From contig JAGQLK010000082.1 of the NCBI GenBank assembly GCA_020429485.1, positions 1 through 5,742 on the forward strand: DNA of 5,742 nucleotides. Direction: 5' to 3'. Positions 1 to 5,721 of the stretch are shown here, one piece after another; the stretch's first letter is position 1, and every line of letters begins with the position of its first letter. Position numbers and translations under genes: made by a program. Under the pieces are notes generated by a model. The model had not been told where the DNA came from, made no database searches, and worked only from the letters and a program-made list of their open reading frames with translations. The DNA comes from Candidatus Dojkabacteria bacterium (lineage in GTDB: Bacteria; Patescibacteriota; Dojkabacteria; B142; OLB20).

Positions 1-389
1 GATTAGGAGGCCCAACAACTTCTATTAGCGCTGCTAGACTAGAAGAATTTAACTACCAAATGTTCGATAGTTTCATTTATGATGAGGATATTAGTATAAA
101 CCAGGACGGTACTTTTGATGTAAAGATTCAGAACACAACTGTTCACGCTAACTATATTATTAATGCGACAGGTCATGGCCGTCATAATTCGCCAATTCTA
201 GATGATTTGAAAAAGCATGGATTAGCTGAAATAAATCCTAATCTTGGAATACTAAAAACTAGGAGTAATAGTTATACAATTGAACCTAGCGGGATTGCAT
301 GTATTGGACCATCTACTCATTTCGGTACGGATGGAATAGAATCTTTTGCTCAATATCTAGAGAGATATGTAAAGGACCTAGTTATTTAG
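1..389 (+). CDS. FAD/NAD(P)-binding protein, 3' fragment (start outside window)
   Basis: The reading frame is open from the left edge (first whole codon at 3) to a TAG at 387-389, giving about 128 C-terminal residues; the ATG at 60 is internal, not the start. The fragment begins LGGPTTSISAARLEEF, then has a short beta-rich stretch and the motif IINATG, followed by a segment ending GIACIGPSTHFGTDGIESFAQ. A hydrophobic strand leading into N-A-T-G is typical of FAD- or NAD(P)-binding Rossmann proteins that report a dinucleotide-bound region, and the late G-I-x-x-I-G-P-x-T motif resembles the C-terminal FAD-contacting part of such proteins, for example the NAD_binding_9 type. The catalytic N-terminal part is missing, so substrate and reaction cannot be given. 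Its 3' end overlaps the convergent typA gene by 8 bases. The oxidoreductase-like class is fairly likely; the exact family is uncertain. Confidence 0.62.
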   Translation, partial: LGGPTTSISAARLEEFNYQMFDSFIYDEDISINQDGTFDVKIQNTTVHANYIINATGHGRHNSPILDDLKKHGLAEINPNLGILKTRSNSYTIEPSGIACIGPSTHFGTDGIESFAQYLERYVKDLVI

Positions 390-2268
390 ACATTCTGCTT
401 TTGGCAATAGCAGAAAGATTGTCTCTTTTTGACCAGTCTCGTTCCGTCTTGGTCAAATATTTTTTTCTTAATCTTAGAGATTTAGGAGTTACTTCAAGCA
501 ATTCATCTTCACCTAAAAACATCAGTGCAAAATCTAAATCTAGTGGTTTAATGGTTCTTAAAGCCATTTGAGTAATAGCTGCTTGATTTCGTCTTACGCC
601 TGACTTAGCTCTTGCTTTAGTAGGATTAACTTCCATGTCTTGCTCAAATTTGTTTACACCAATCACCATACCCTCGTATACTCTTGTGCCAGGTTCGATA
701 ATCAGTTCCCCTCTATCTTGGATTGTGTTTAATGAATACTCCATTGCTACCCCATCTGCTGCAGAAATTAGAACACCTTTTCTGAATTGCTCAGGCTGTT
801 CTGAGTAAGGGACGTAGTCGAGTAGGAAGTTATTTAACGTTAGATTTCCTTTTGTAAGGGTCAATAGATTACTTCTAAGTCCTAGCAAATTTCTAGTTAG
901 TATTTGATACTCAAATCTTGTTGTATTTGTGTTGCTATCTGTTTCCATGTTAATTAATTCAGCCTTGCGACTACTTAGCTCTGATACAACTGCGCCATTA
1001 TATTCTTCAGGTACTTCTATAAGCAATTCTTCTCGTGGTTCTGATAAAACCCCATCAACTTCTTGAAGAACAACTTGTGGTTTACTTATTTGAAATTCAT
1101 ATCCTTCTCTGCGAAGTTCTTCTATTAGAATAGCTAATTGTAATTCACCTCTACCTGCAACGAAGTAGCCTCCACCTTCAGCTTTAGTAATTTTAAGGCT
1201 GATATTAGTTTCAATTTCTTTTTCTAGTCTCGCCTGAATTAATCGGGCTGTAACATATTCTCCCTCTTCACCTACTAGCGGCGAAGTACTAGCTTCAAAC
1301 TTTACTTGTACTGATGGGTTAGAAATTACAATTTGAGGCATCTGTTCAATAGCATTTGGTGCGCATACGGTTCCGCCAATTTCTTTGGAATCAATACCTC
1401 CTAGAGCTACTATTTCTCCAGTTGATGCATTATCTACTTCAATAAAGTCTAATCCTTCTCTAACAAGGATACTTTTGATCTTTCCGTTGGTTTTGCCTTC
1501 ATCACTAACTACCACTGCAGAGTCTCCTACTTTAACCTTACCTCGGTTAATCTTGCCGATTAAGTAATTACCAATGTGGGAATCGTAATGAAGTGTTGTA
1601 ATTTGCATCTGAAAAGCACCATTCTCATCACCTGTAGGTGCTGGAACAGTATCTACAATTGCATCAAGTAAAGGTAAAATATCTCCCTTTGCATTTGGAA
1701 TATCTGTTGGGAGTTCTGCGAATGCATAACCAAGTTTACCAATTGCATAATATACTGGGAAATCTAGCTGTTCATCCTTAACAGCAAAACTTAATATCAA
1801 GTCATTTACCTTATCAAGAGTTTCCGCAGGCTTTGCAAAAGGTTTGTCTATTTTATTGATAACAACAATGAGTTTAAGATCAAGCTCAATTGCTCGTCTA
1901 AGCACAAACTTTGTTTGCGGCATTGGACCTTCTTGCGCATCAACAAGTAGAATACAACCCTCAGCCATATTTAGTGTTCTTTCTACTTCTCCACCAAAGT
2001 CAGCATGTCCAGGAGTATCTATGATATTAATCTTATGATCTTTGTATCGTATTGCAATATTTTTAGCTTTGATAGTGATACCTTTCTCTCTTTCAAGATC
2101 ACCTGTATCCAATATCATCTCTTGCGACATTTCTTCTTGGCTTTCTCTAAAAACTTTTGTTTGTTTCAAGAAAGAATCAACAAGTGTTGTTTTGCCATGG
2201 TCTACATGAGCGATAATTGCAATATTACGAATATTCTCTTGTTTTGTATCTAAATCTTTTGTTTGCAT
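382..2268 (-). CDS. typA: Translational GTPase TypA/BipA
   Basis: TypA (BipA) is an EF-G-like GTPase that binds the 70S ribosome and helps ribosome assembly and translation under cold or stress. Numbered from the ATG at 2268 (628 aa, near the usual 600-620), the GTPase motifs are intact: G1 AHVDHGKT 20-27, G2 GITIKAK 63-69, G3 DTPGHADFGGEV 84-95 with catalytic His88, and G4 NKID 138-141. G5 is altered to YAIGKLGYA (174-182). A beta-barrel domain II, an EF-G-like domain III (GRGELQLAILIEELRREG), domain V and the TypA-type C-terminal domain (RNLLGLRS, PGTRVYEGM, DELLEVTPKSLRLRKK) follow in order, and this C-terminal domain separates TypA from EF-G and LepA. The frame stays open to a GTG at 2283, but the ATG at 2268 is preferred because a TGCTACAAT box ends just before it. 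The conserved KKLTNxR loop of the C-terminal domain is replaced (about residues 546-572). Stop is TAA, overlapping the convergent gene. Confidence 0.95.
   Translation of the reverse strand: MQTKDLDTKQENIRNIAIIAHVDHGKTTLVDSFLKQTKVFRESQEEMSQEMILDTGDLEREKGITIKAKNIAIRYKDHKINIIDTPGHADFGGEVERTLNMAEGCILLVDAQEGPMPQTKFVLRRAIELDLKLIVVINKIDKPFAKPAETLDKVNDLILSFAVKDEQLDFPVYYAIGKLGYAFAELPTDIPNAKGDILPLLDAIVDTVPAPTGDENGAFQMQITTLHYDSHIGNYLIGKINRGKVKVGDSAVVVSDEGKTNGKIKSILVREGLDFIEVDNASTGEIVALGGIDSKEIGGTVCAPNAIEQMPQIVISNPSVQVKFEASTSPLVGEEGEYVTARLIQARLEKEIETNISLKITKAEGGGYFVAGRGELQLAILIEELRREGYEFQISKPQVVLQEVDGVLSEPREELLIEVPEEYNGAVVSELSSRKAELINMETDSNTNTTRFEYQILTRNLLGLRSNLLTLTKGNLTLNNFLLDYVPYSEQPEQFRKGVLISAADGVAMEYSLNTIQDRGELIIEPGTRVYEGMVIGVNKFEQDMEVNPTKARAKSGVRRNQAAITQMALRTIKPLDLDFALMFLGEDELLEVTPKSLRLRKKYLTKTERDWSKRDNLSAIAKSRMSK
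428..466 (+). terminator. Candidate intrinsic terminator of the FAD-protein gene, inside typA
   Basis: On the + strand TTTGACCA (428-435) pairs perfectly with TGGTCAAA (450-457), with one extra inner G-T pair and a loop of about 12 bases. It is followed by TA and then seven T (460-466). It lies about 40 bases past the stop of the upstream + strand gene. A T-tract follows only in the + direction, so it would not stop typA transcription. The stem has only three G-C pairs, so it may be weak. The same bases encode the last part of TypA, so the pattern could also be a chance result of coding sequence. Confidence 0.42.
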
Positions 2269-2273
2269 CGTGG

Positions 2274-2282
2274 ATTGTAGCA
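2274..2282 (-). promoter_or_regulatory. Extended -10 promoter of typA, apparently leaderless
   Basis: Read on the minus strand, TGC-TACAAT is an extended -10 element (TGn plus a 5/6 match to TATAAT), preceded by a further TG. No good -35 is seen at 16-18 bases, which an extended -10 can tolerate. Counting seven bases from the end of the box puts the start of transcription at about 2267-2268, on the ATG itself. A second TATAGT box (2313-2318, minus) would give a leader of about 38 bases but has no supporting -35. Confidence 0.55.
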
Positions 2283-2318
2283 CAACGGAAGAGATACTGC
2301 ATCATCTAAATTACTATA

Positions 2319-2347
2319 CTGTTAATTAAGCAGATATATGGTATAAT
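2319..2347 (+). promoter_or_regulatory. Promoter of the DEAD-box helicase gene
   Basis: A perfect TATAAT lies at 2342-2347, preceded by TGG (2339-2341) as an extended -10. CTGTTA (2319-2324, 3/6 to TTGACA) sits 17 bases upstream. Transcription should begin near 2354, leaving about 92 bases before the ATG at 2446. It is divergent from, and does not overlap, the typA promoter. A weaker alternative -10, TACAAT at 2419-2424, has no -35 and would give a leader of about 15 bases. Confidence 0.65.
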
Positions 2348-2353
2348 TAGAGT

Positions 2354-2445
2354 CGTTAAGTGAAAAATACACTTAAGGGTACTGAGGATGTTCTCGAGAT
2401 AATAGAAAATTTGTTCGGTACAATATTAATTTTTATGTACTGAAC
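2354..2445 (+). promoter_or_regulatory. Structured 5' leader of the helicase mRNA
   Basis: The predicted leader starts with a perfect 7-bp hairpin, TTAAGTG (2356-2362) with CACTTAA (2370-2376) around a 7-base loop, with no T-tract after it, so it is not a terminator. GTACTGA occurs twice (2379-2385 and 2437-2443). Both copies can pair with the same central GTTCGGTAC (2413-2421), so two stems compete: 2379-2386 with 2414-2421 (8 pairs, two of them G-U), or 2413-2422 with 2436-2445. A four-codon frame (ATG at 2388, TAA at 2400-2402), preceded by AAGGG, lies between them. The pairing is read directly; any regulatory role is inferred. It matches no riboswitch class I recognise. Confidence 0.45.
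2413..2445 (+). repeat. Inverted repeat abutting the helicase start codon
   Basis: GTTCGGTAC (2413-2421) and GTACTGAAC (2437-2445) form a nine-pair stem with one G-U pair, extended by A2422-T2436, around a loop of about 13 A/T bases. The last stem base is immediately followed by the ATG at 2446. As RNA it could restrict ribosome access; as DNA it could be an operator for a dimeric repressor. There is no T-tract, so it is not a terminator. Confidence 0.6.
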
Positions 2446-3762
2446 ATGAGTTTCAAAGACGTATCAAAATCGCATAAGCGAAATAATTCAAAAAGACAAT
2501 CAAATAATAGATCTCGTAATCGAGGTAAGCGAAATTCTCAAAAGAATAACAAGCAGAATAATCGCAATTTCAACAATAGTAATAAAAACACTAATAATAG
2601 ATCAAGGAGATTTGCTCAGAAGAGAGCTTCTGTAATGCGTGATGGTTCTATCGACAAATCTATCTACATAAGTAAAGCTGTAGAGCGATCAACCGATGAG
2701 CAAGATGCGTATCAAGGTATTAAGTATACTGAATTTGATCTACATAAAGTATTAGCAGATAATATCGAGGCGAAAGGATTTATAGAGACAACAAAAATCC
2801 AAGAGCTAACTATTCCACTTATATTAGACAAGAAAGATGTTCTAGGTATTTCTGAAACTGGATCTGGTAAAACAGGTGCGTTTCTTATACCTATGATAGA
2901 TAAATTATTAAAAGACAGTAATCAAAAGCTTTTGGTGATTGCTCCAACAAGGGAGTTAGCACTTCAAATAGCAAAAGAAGCGATTTCTTTTGTTAAAGAT
3001 ACCCACCTTAATGTATCTAAAATCATTGGTGGTGACAGTATGCATAGACAGCTACAACAAATCAGAAGAGGAGATCAAATAATTGTTGGCACACCGGGTA
3101 GAATAAATGACCTTATTCGCCAAGGTTATATAAAGATTGGAAACTATAATAATATTGTTATAGATGAGGTCGATAGAATGCTTGATATGGGCTTTATAGC
3201 TGATATTAGGTTTATTTTCGATAACATGACCAAGAATCGACAGTCACTATTCTTTTCAGCAACACTAAATAAGAGTGTAGAGCAGATAGTTGCATCTCTT
3301 AGCAATAGCTTTGAAGTGATTCAATTAGCAAATAATACTCCAAAAGACTCAATAGAGCAGAGTGTGATTGAGATTAGCAGTAGAGAAGAAAAGATGGAAC
3401 TGCTTAATGGGCTTTTACTTCAAGAGGAAGTTAAAAAAGCAATTATCTTTGTTGATACAAAACGATATGCTAATAAAGTAGATAGGGCATTATTTGAAAA
3501 AGGATTTAAGGTAGGAGTTATTCATGGTGATAAGACACAAAACTTTAGAAAGAGAGTGATTGAAAAATTCAAGACTTCAACAATTAGTATATTAGTTGCT
3601 ACTAATGTAGCAGCAAGAGGTATTGATATAGAAGATATCACACATGTGATTAATCTAGATGAACCTCAAAGTTATGATGAATATATCCATAGGATAGGAC
3701 GTACAGGAAGAAATGGGACATCAGGCAGAGCATATACATTTATTGAGGTCAGCTCTAACTAA
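2446..3762 (+). CDS. DEAD-box ATP-dependent RNA helicase, RhlE/CsdA-like
   Basis: This is a 438-residue superfamily 2 helicase that uses ATP to unwind short RNA duplexes, with likely roles in ribosome assembly or mRNA decay in the cytoplasm. Both RecA domains are complete: Q motif 111-127 (Gln119), motif I ETGSGKT 137-143, Ia PTREL 167-171, GG 195-196, Ib TPGR 216-219, II DEVD 240-243, III SAT 271-273, IV IIFVDT 333-338, V ATNVAARGIDI 385-395 and VI HRIGRTGR 415-422. Motif II reads DEVD instead of DEAD; both Asp residues and the Glu are kept. Residues 1-60 form a low-complexity tail with about 17 Asn and 20 Lys/Arg but only one acidic residue, and NNRSR appears twice (20-24, 50-54); it probably binds RNA. 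Bacterial relatives more often carry such a tail at the C-terminus, and here the protein ends only 16 residues after motif VI. The ATG at 2446 is the first start in frame, as a TGA lies at 2383; no Shine-Dalgarno precedes it. The family is certain, the subfamily is not. Confidence 0.93.
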   Translation: MSFKDVSKSHKRNNSKRQSNNRSRNRGKRNSQKNNKQNNRNFNNSNKNTNNRSRRFAQKRASVMRDGSIDKSIYISKAVERSTDEQDAYQGIKYTEFDLHKVLADNIEAKGFIETTKIQELTIPLILDKKDVLGISETGSGKTGAFLIPMIDKLLKDSNQKLLVIAPTRELALQIAKEAISFVKDTHLNVSKIIGGDSMHRQLQQIRRGDQIIVGTPGRINDLIRQGYIKIGNYNNIVIDEVDRMLDMGFIADIRFIFDNMTKNRQSLFFSATLNKSVEQIVASLSNSFEVIQLANNTPKDSIEQSVIEISSREEKMELLNGLLLQEEVKKAIIFVDTKRYANKVDRALFEKGFKVGVIHGDKTQNFRKRVIEKFKTSTISILVATNVAARGIDIEDITHVINLDEPQSYDEYIHRIGRTGRNGTSGRAYTFIEVSSN

Positions 3763-3770
3763 ATATTTAG
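3759..3770. repeat. 12-bp perfect palindrome at the helicase stop codon
   Basis: CTAAATATTTAG is a perfect palindrome that includes the TAA stop at 3760-3762 and overlaps the proposed -35 region of the next gene. It has no spacer and no T-tract, so it is unlikely to be a terminator. It could be a small operator or chance in A/T-rich DNA. Confidence 0.25.
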
Positions 3771-3794
3771 CATAGAAAATAATTGGTATATAAT
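3766..3794 (+). promoter_or_regulatory. Promoter of the MFS permease gene, apparently leaderless
   Basis: A perfect TATAAT lies at 3789-3794 within TTGGTATATAAT, with TTTAGC (3766-3771, 3/6 to TTGACA) 17 bases upstream. The predicted start of transcription is about 3801, one base before the ATG at 3802. So the permease can be transcribed separately from the helicase gene, whose stop lies 39 bases upstream with no terminator between. A -10 match by chance is possible in such A/T-rich sequence. Confidence 0.5.
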
Positions 3795-3801
3795 TATCTT
3801 C

Positions 3802-4989
3802 ATGAGGAATATATTAAAATTACCATCGATTGAGGAGAGGAATATTCAGATATTCTATATAAATAATGTGTTACATAACGCATGGTTTTTTATTGGTAAT
3901 TGGATCTTCTTTTGGACACTATATATGTCATATACTCAACTAGGCTGGGTTGATGCAATAGGATTTGGCTTTGGACTGCTAATGGAGATACCAACAGGTG
4001 CTGTTGCTGATTTTTTTGGCAAAAGAAAGACGATCATTCTAGCTACATTATTATCAGCTATAGGTATCCTCACTTTCACATTTGGTAGGGCTTATACACC
4101 AATGCTGATTGGCTTTCTTATAGCGCAGCTCGGTTGGGCTTTGTATTCTGGATCGGGTGAAGCTCTTGCATATGATACTCTTCTAGAAAAAAAGAAAGAA
4201 GAAACATTTGAAGATGTTATATCAACTGCACATTCGCTAAGACTAGTTACGATTGTAGTATGTTCAGTTGTGGGAATATGGGTTTATTCTATCGCTAACT
4301 ACTTGCCACAATTTATTTGGGGCATAGCATACCTTATTACTTTTGCTATTTCATTTTTTATCATCGAACCAAAAGTAGATAGCTACGTTTTCAGCTGGCG
4401 CGGATATTTCAAACAGTTCAAATCAGGTTTCAAAACATTGTTAAGACGCGATTTATTGGTATATACATTACCACTATTAATGTTGATGGTTGTTTATACT
4501 ATATACGATATAGGGTTAGTAAGGCCCGCAGTATCATTGGTAAATAATCTTAATGACGTGGGGCAAAGCATAGTTTTTGCATTAGCTAGTTTGAGTGCAG
4601 CAGCATTAGTATATTTCCTTCCTAAGCTTAGAAAATATATTACAGATTATTCTCTAAGTACTATATTAATTCTGGTTAGCAGTATTACTTTCTTAATGCT
4701 TGGATTTAGATTAGGACCGGTTATGGCAATACCAATGATTTTACTAGGTACTACTGGTGGCGCAAGTAGTCCACTTTTATCAATCATAATTAACAAACAT
4801 ACTAAATCTGAAGAGAGAGCAACTACCCTATCAACAGCAGCTTTCGTAAGTACATTACCATACGCATTATCTGCATCGTTTATAGGTTGGGCTATCGATA
4901 GTGATAACTTCCTTTATTTTGTTTTCCCAGTAGTTTTAATTTCTCTTTTCGTGTGGGGAATTAGCTTTGTACTACATAGATCAAAATAA
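3802..4989 (+). CDS. Major facilitator superfamily (MFS) transporter
   Basis: A 395-residue inner-membrane permease with about 12 hydrophobic segments by eye (roughly 17-41, 46-66, 77-95, 98-120, 146-165, 167-189, 216-236, 253-273, 284-302, 305-329, 340-362, 369-391), the usual length and number for the MFS. The loop between segments 2 and 3 carries the MFS motif A in the form EIPTGAVADFFGKRKT (62-77), and segment 4 ends GSGEALAYDTL (117-127). The E-x-P-T-G-x-x-A-D and E-A-x-x-Y-D pattern is common in MFS proteins annotated as drug or uncharacterised efflux transporters. A basic loop (about 199-216) joins the two six-helix halves. Substrate cannot be read from the sequence; export driven by an ion gradient is a guess from the subfamily. 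The ATG at 3802 is preferred because a TATAAT box ends seven bases before it; there is no Shine-Dalgarno. The stop (4987-4989) merges into the A-tract of the shared terminator. Confidence 0.9.
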   Translation: MRNILKLPSIEERNIQIFYINNVLHNAWFFIGNWIFFWTLYMSYTQLGWVDAIGFGFGLLMEIPTGAVADFFGKRKTIILATLLSAIGILTFTFGRAYTPMLIGFLIAQLGWALYSGSGEALAYDTLLEKKKEETFEDVISTAHSLRLVTIVVCSVVGIWVYSIANYLPQFIWGIAYLITFAISFFIIEPKVDSYVFSWRGYFKQFKSGFKTLLRRDLLVYTLPLLMLMVVYTIYDIGLVRPAVSLVNNLNDVGQSIVFALASLSAAALVYFLPKLRKYITDYSLSTILILVSSITFLMLGFRLGPVMAIPMILLGTTGGASSPLLSIIINKHTKSEERATTLSTAAFVSTLPYALSASFIGWAIDSDNFLYFVFPVVLISLFVWGISFVLHRSK

Positions 4990-5020
4990 AAAAAGAAGCT
5001 CTAAAAGAGCTTCTCTTAAT
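4983..5020. terminator. Hairpin terminator shared by the permease and DUF4352 genes
   Basis: GAAGCTCT (4995-5002) pairs with AGAGCTTC (5006-5013) around an AAA loop, with A4994-T5014 as a ninth pair. Read on the minus strand, the stem is followed by seven T, an A and four T (from 4994 down to 4983), a canonical Rho-independent terminator for the DUF4352 gene 26 bases downstream of its stop. In the + direction the tail is only TCTTAATCTTAGTTT, so it should stop the permease transcript less well. The permease stop codon lies within the A-tract. Confidence 0.88.
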
Positions 5021-5039
5021 CTTAGTTTATTGAAAGTTT

Positions 5040-5663
5040 CTACAAATTGAACTCTATTATTTCCTCAGAGAAGAAAGATGGTTCATATTGAAGTACGAAA
5101 TCTGTTTCATCACTAGGTACCTCAAAAGTAACATATCCTTCAGTTGATTTATTTTCACCTAATACCTCAACTCCAAGTGAAGGTTCTGCGCCAAAGAAAT
5201 TATATGTGTATGAATTTTCTTTAGAGTCATAAAGAGTAAAATTGAATGGGTTTGCAGTAATATTCTCAGAACTTGTGTTTTCTATTCTAACCTCAACAAC
5301 AAACAGTTGATTACCTGCATCTGGTTCAGCGAAAAAGTCATCAGTCTGATAGTCTAGTTCTGTGCTTAAAATGGTTACTTTATGACCTTCTGCTTCTGCA
5401 GTGTCTCCATTAGCTGTGATAGTTTTAACTCCATCGTCACTGTTGTTAAAAAAGTCTGACGTGTCATTCGATGTATCAATATTGAAATCGAATGTCGTAT
5501 CATTGGTATCTAAGCTCTGTTCTTCGAAGTATGCTACTGCAAAAACAGCGCCAGTAAATGCGCATAGTACACATAAAATACCTAAGCAAGATAGCCCAAG
5601 TATAGTGAAAATCAATTTTTTATCGCCTGTATTTTTTTGTACAGGTGTTGTTGTTGCACTCAT
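5040..5663 (-). CDS. Membrane-anchored DUF4352 domain protein
   Basis: A 207-residue protein of unknown function. A short N-terminal segment with Lys10, Lys15 and Lys16 precedes one hydrophobic helix (about 17-46). The Lys residues suggest the N-terminus stays inside and the rest outside. The three Cys residues (26, 31, 34) are all in this helix and do not form a lipobox, so it is probably a membrane anchor and not a lipoprotein signal. An Asp/Asn/Thr/Ser-rich linker (47-78) leads to a beta-rich domain (about 80-200) with the DUF4352 pattern: EGHKVTILSTELDY, a central DAGNQLFVVEVRIENTS, NPFNFTLYDSKENSY and a closing strand EGYVTFEVP. Such immunoglobulin-like domains occur on surface proteins of many bacteria. 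Residues 47-207 hold about 36 Asp/Glu against 5 Lys/Arg. The ATG at 5663 is the only Met near the 5' end; there is no Shine-Dalgarno. Stop is TAG. Domain call is by pattern, not search. Confidence 0.78.
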   Translation of the reverse strand: MSATTTPVQKNTGDKKLIFTILGLSCLGILCVLCAFTGAVFAVAYFEEQSLDTNDTTFDFNIDTSNDTSDFFNNSDDGVKTITANGDTAEAEGHKVTILSTELDYQTDDFFAEPDAGNQLFVVEVRIENTSSENITANPFNFTLYDSKENSYTYNFFGAEPSLGVEVLGENKSTEGYVTFEVPSDETDFVLQYEPSFFSEEIIEFNL

Positions 5664-5692
5664 TATATATATTAAAGATGAAATAATAAGTA

Positions 5693-5721
5693 ATTATAAA
5701 ACTTGGATAATAAATAATCAA
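5693..5721 (-). promoter_or_regulatory. Promoter of the DUF4352 gene
   Basis: On the minus strand TTGATT (5716-5721, 4/6 to TTGACA) and a perfect TATAAT (5693-5698) are 17 bases apart, the best-formed promoter in the window. Transcription should start near 5686, leaving a short A/T-rich leader of about 23 bases without a Shine-Dalgarno. A weaker TAATAT (5669-5674) would instead place the start on the ATG. The rest of the edge sequence (5722-5742) shows nothing further. Confidence 0.65.

Noticed and set aside
393..415. Hairpin TTCTGC/GCAGAA just past the FAD-protein stop as its terminator
   Set aside because: Six pairs with an 11-base loop and no adjacent T-tract; the hairpin at 428-466 fits better.
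299..571. Open frame on the + strand across the end of the FAD-protein gene and typA
   Set aside because: It overlaps two genes with clear family motifs, has no recognisable domain or start signal, and reads as a shadow of typA.
1385..2253. Several open frames on the + strand antisense to typA
   Set aside because: They are short, have no recognisable motif, and run opposite a gene whose GTPase motifs are intact throughout.
2269..2283. GTG at 2283 as the typA start, adding five residues (MLQST)
   Set aside because: The -10 box TACAAT lies inside this extension, no Shine-Dalgarno precedes it, and TypA proteins normally begin close to the NIRNIAIIAHVDHGKT segment.
2356..2376. TTAAGTG/CACTTAA hairpin as a terminator between divergent genes
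   Set aside because: There is no T-tract on either strand and it sits just downstream of the helicase promoter, so a leader stem is more likely.
5662..5667. Perfect TATAAT on the minus strand overlapping the DUF4352 start codon
   Set aside because: It would start transcription inside the gene, where no further start codon exists; the pair at 5693-5721 is much better.
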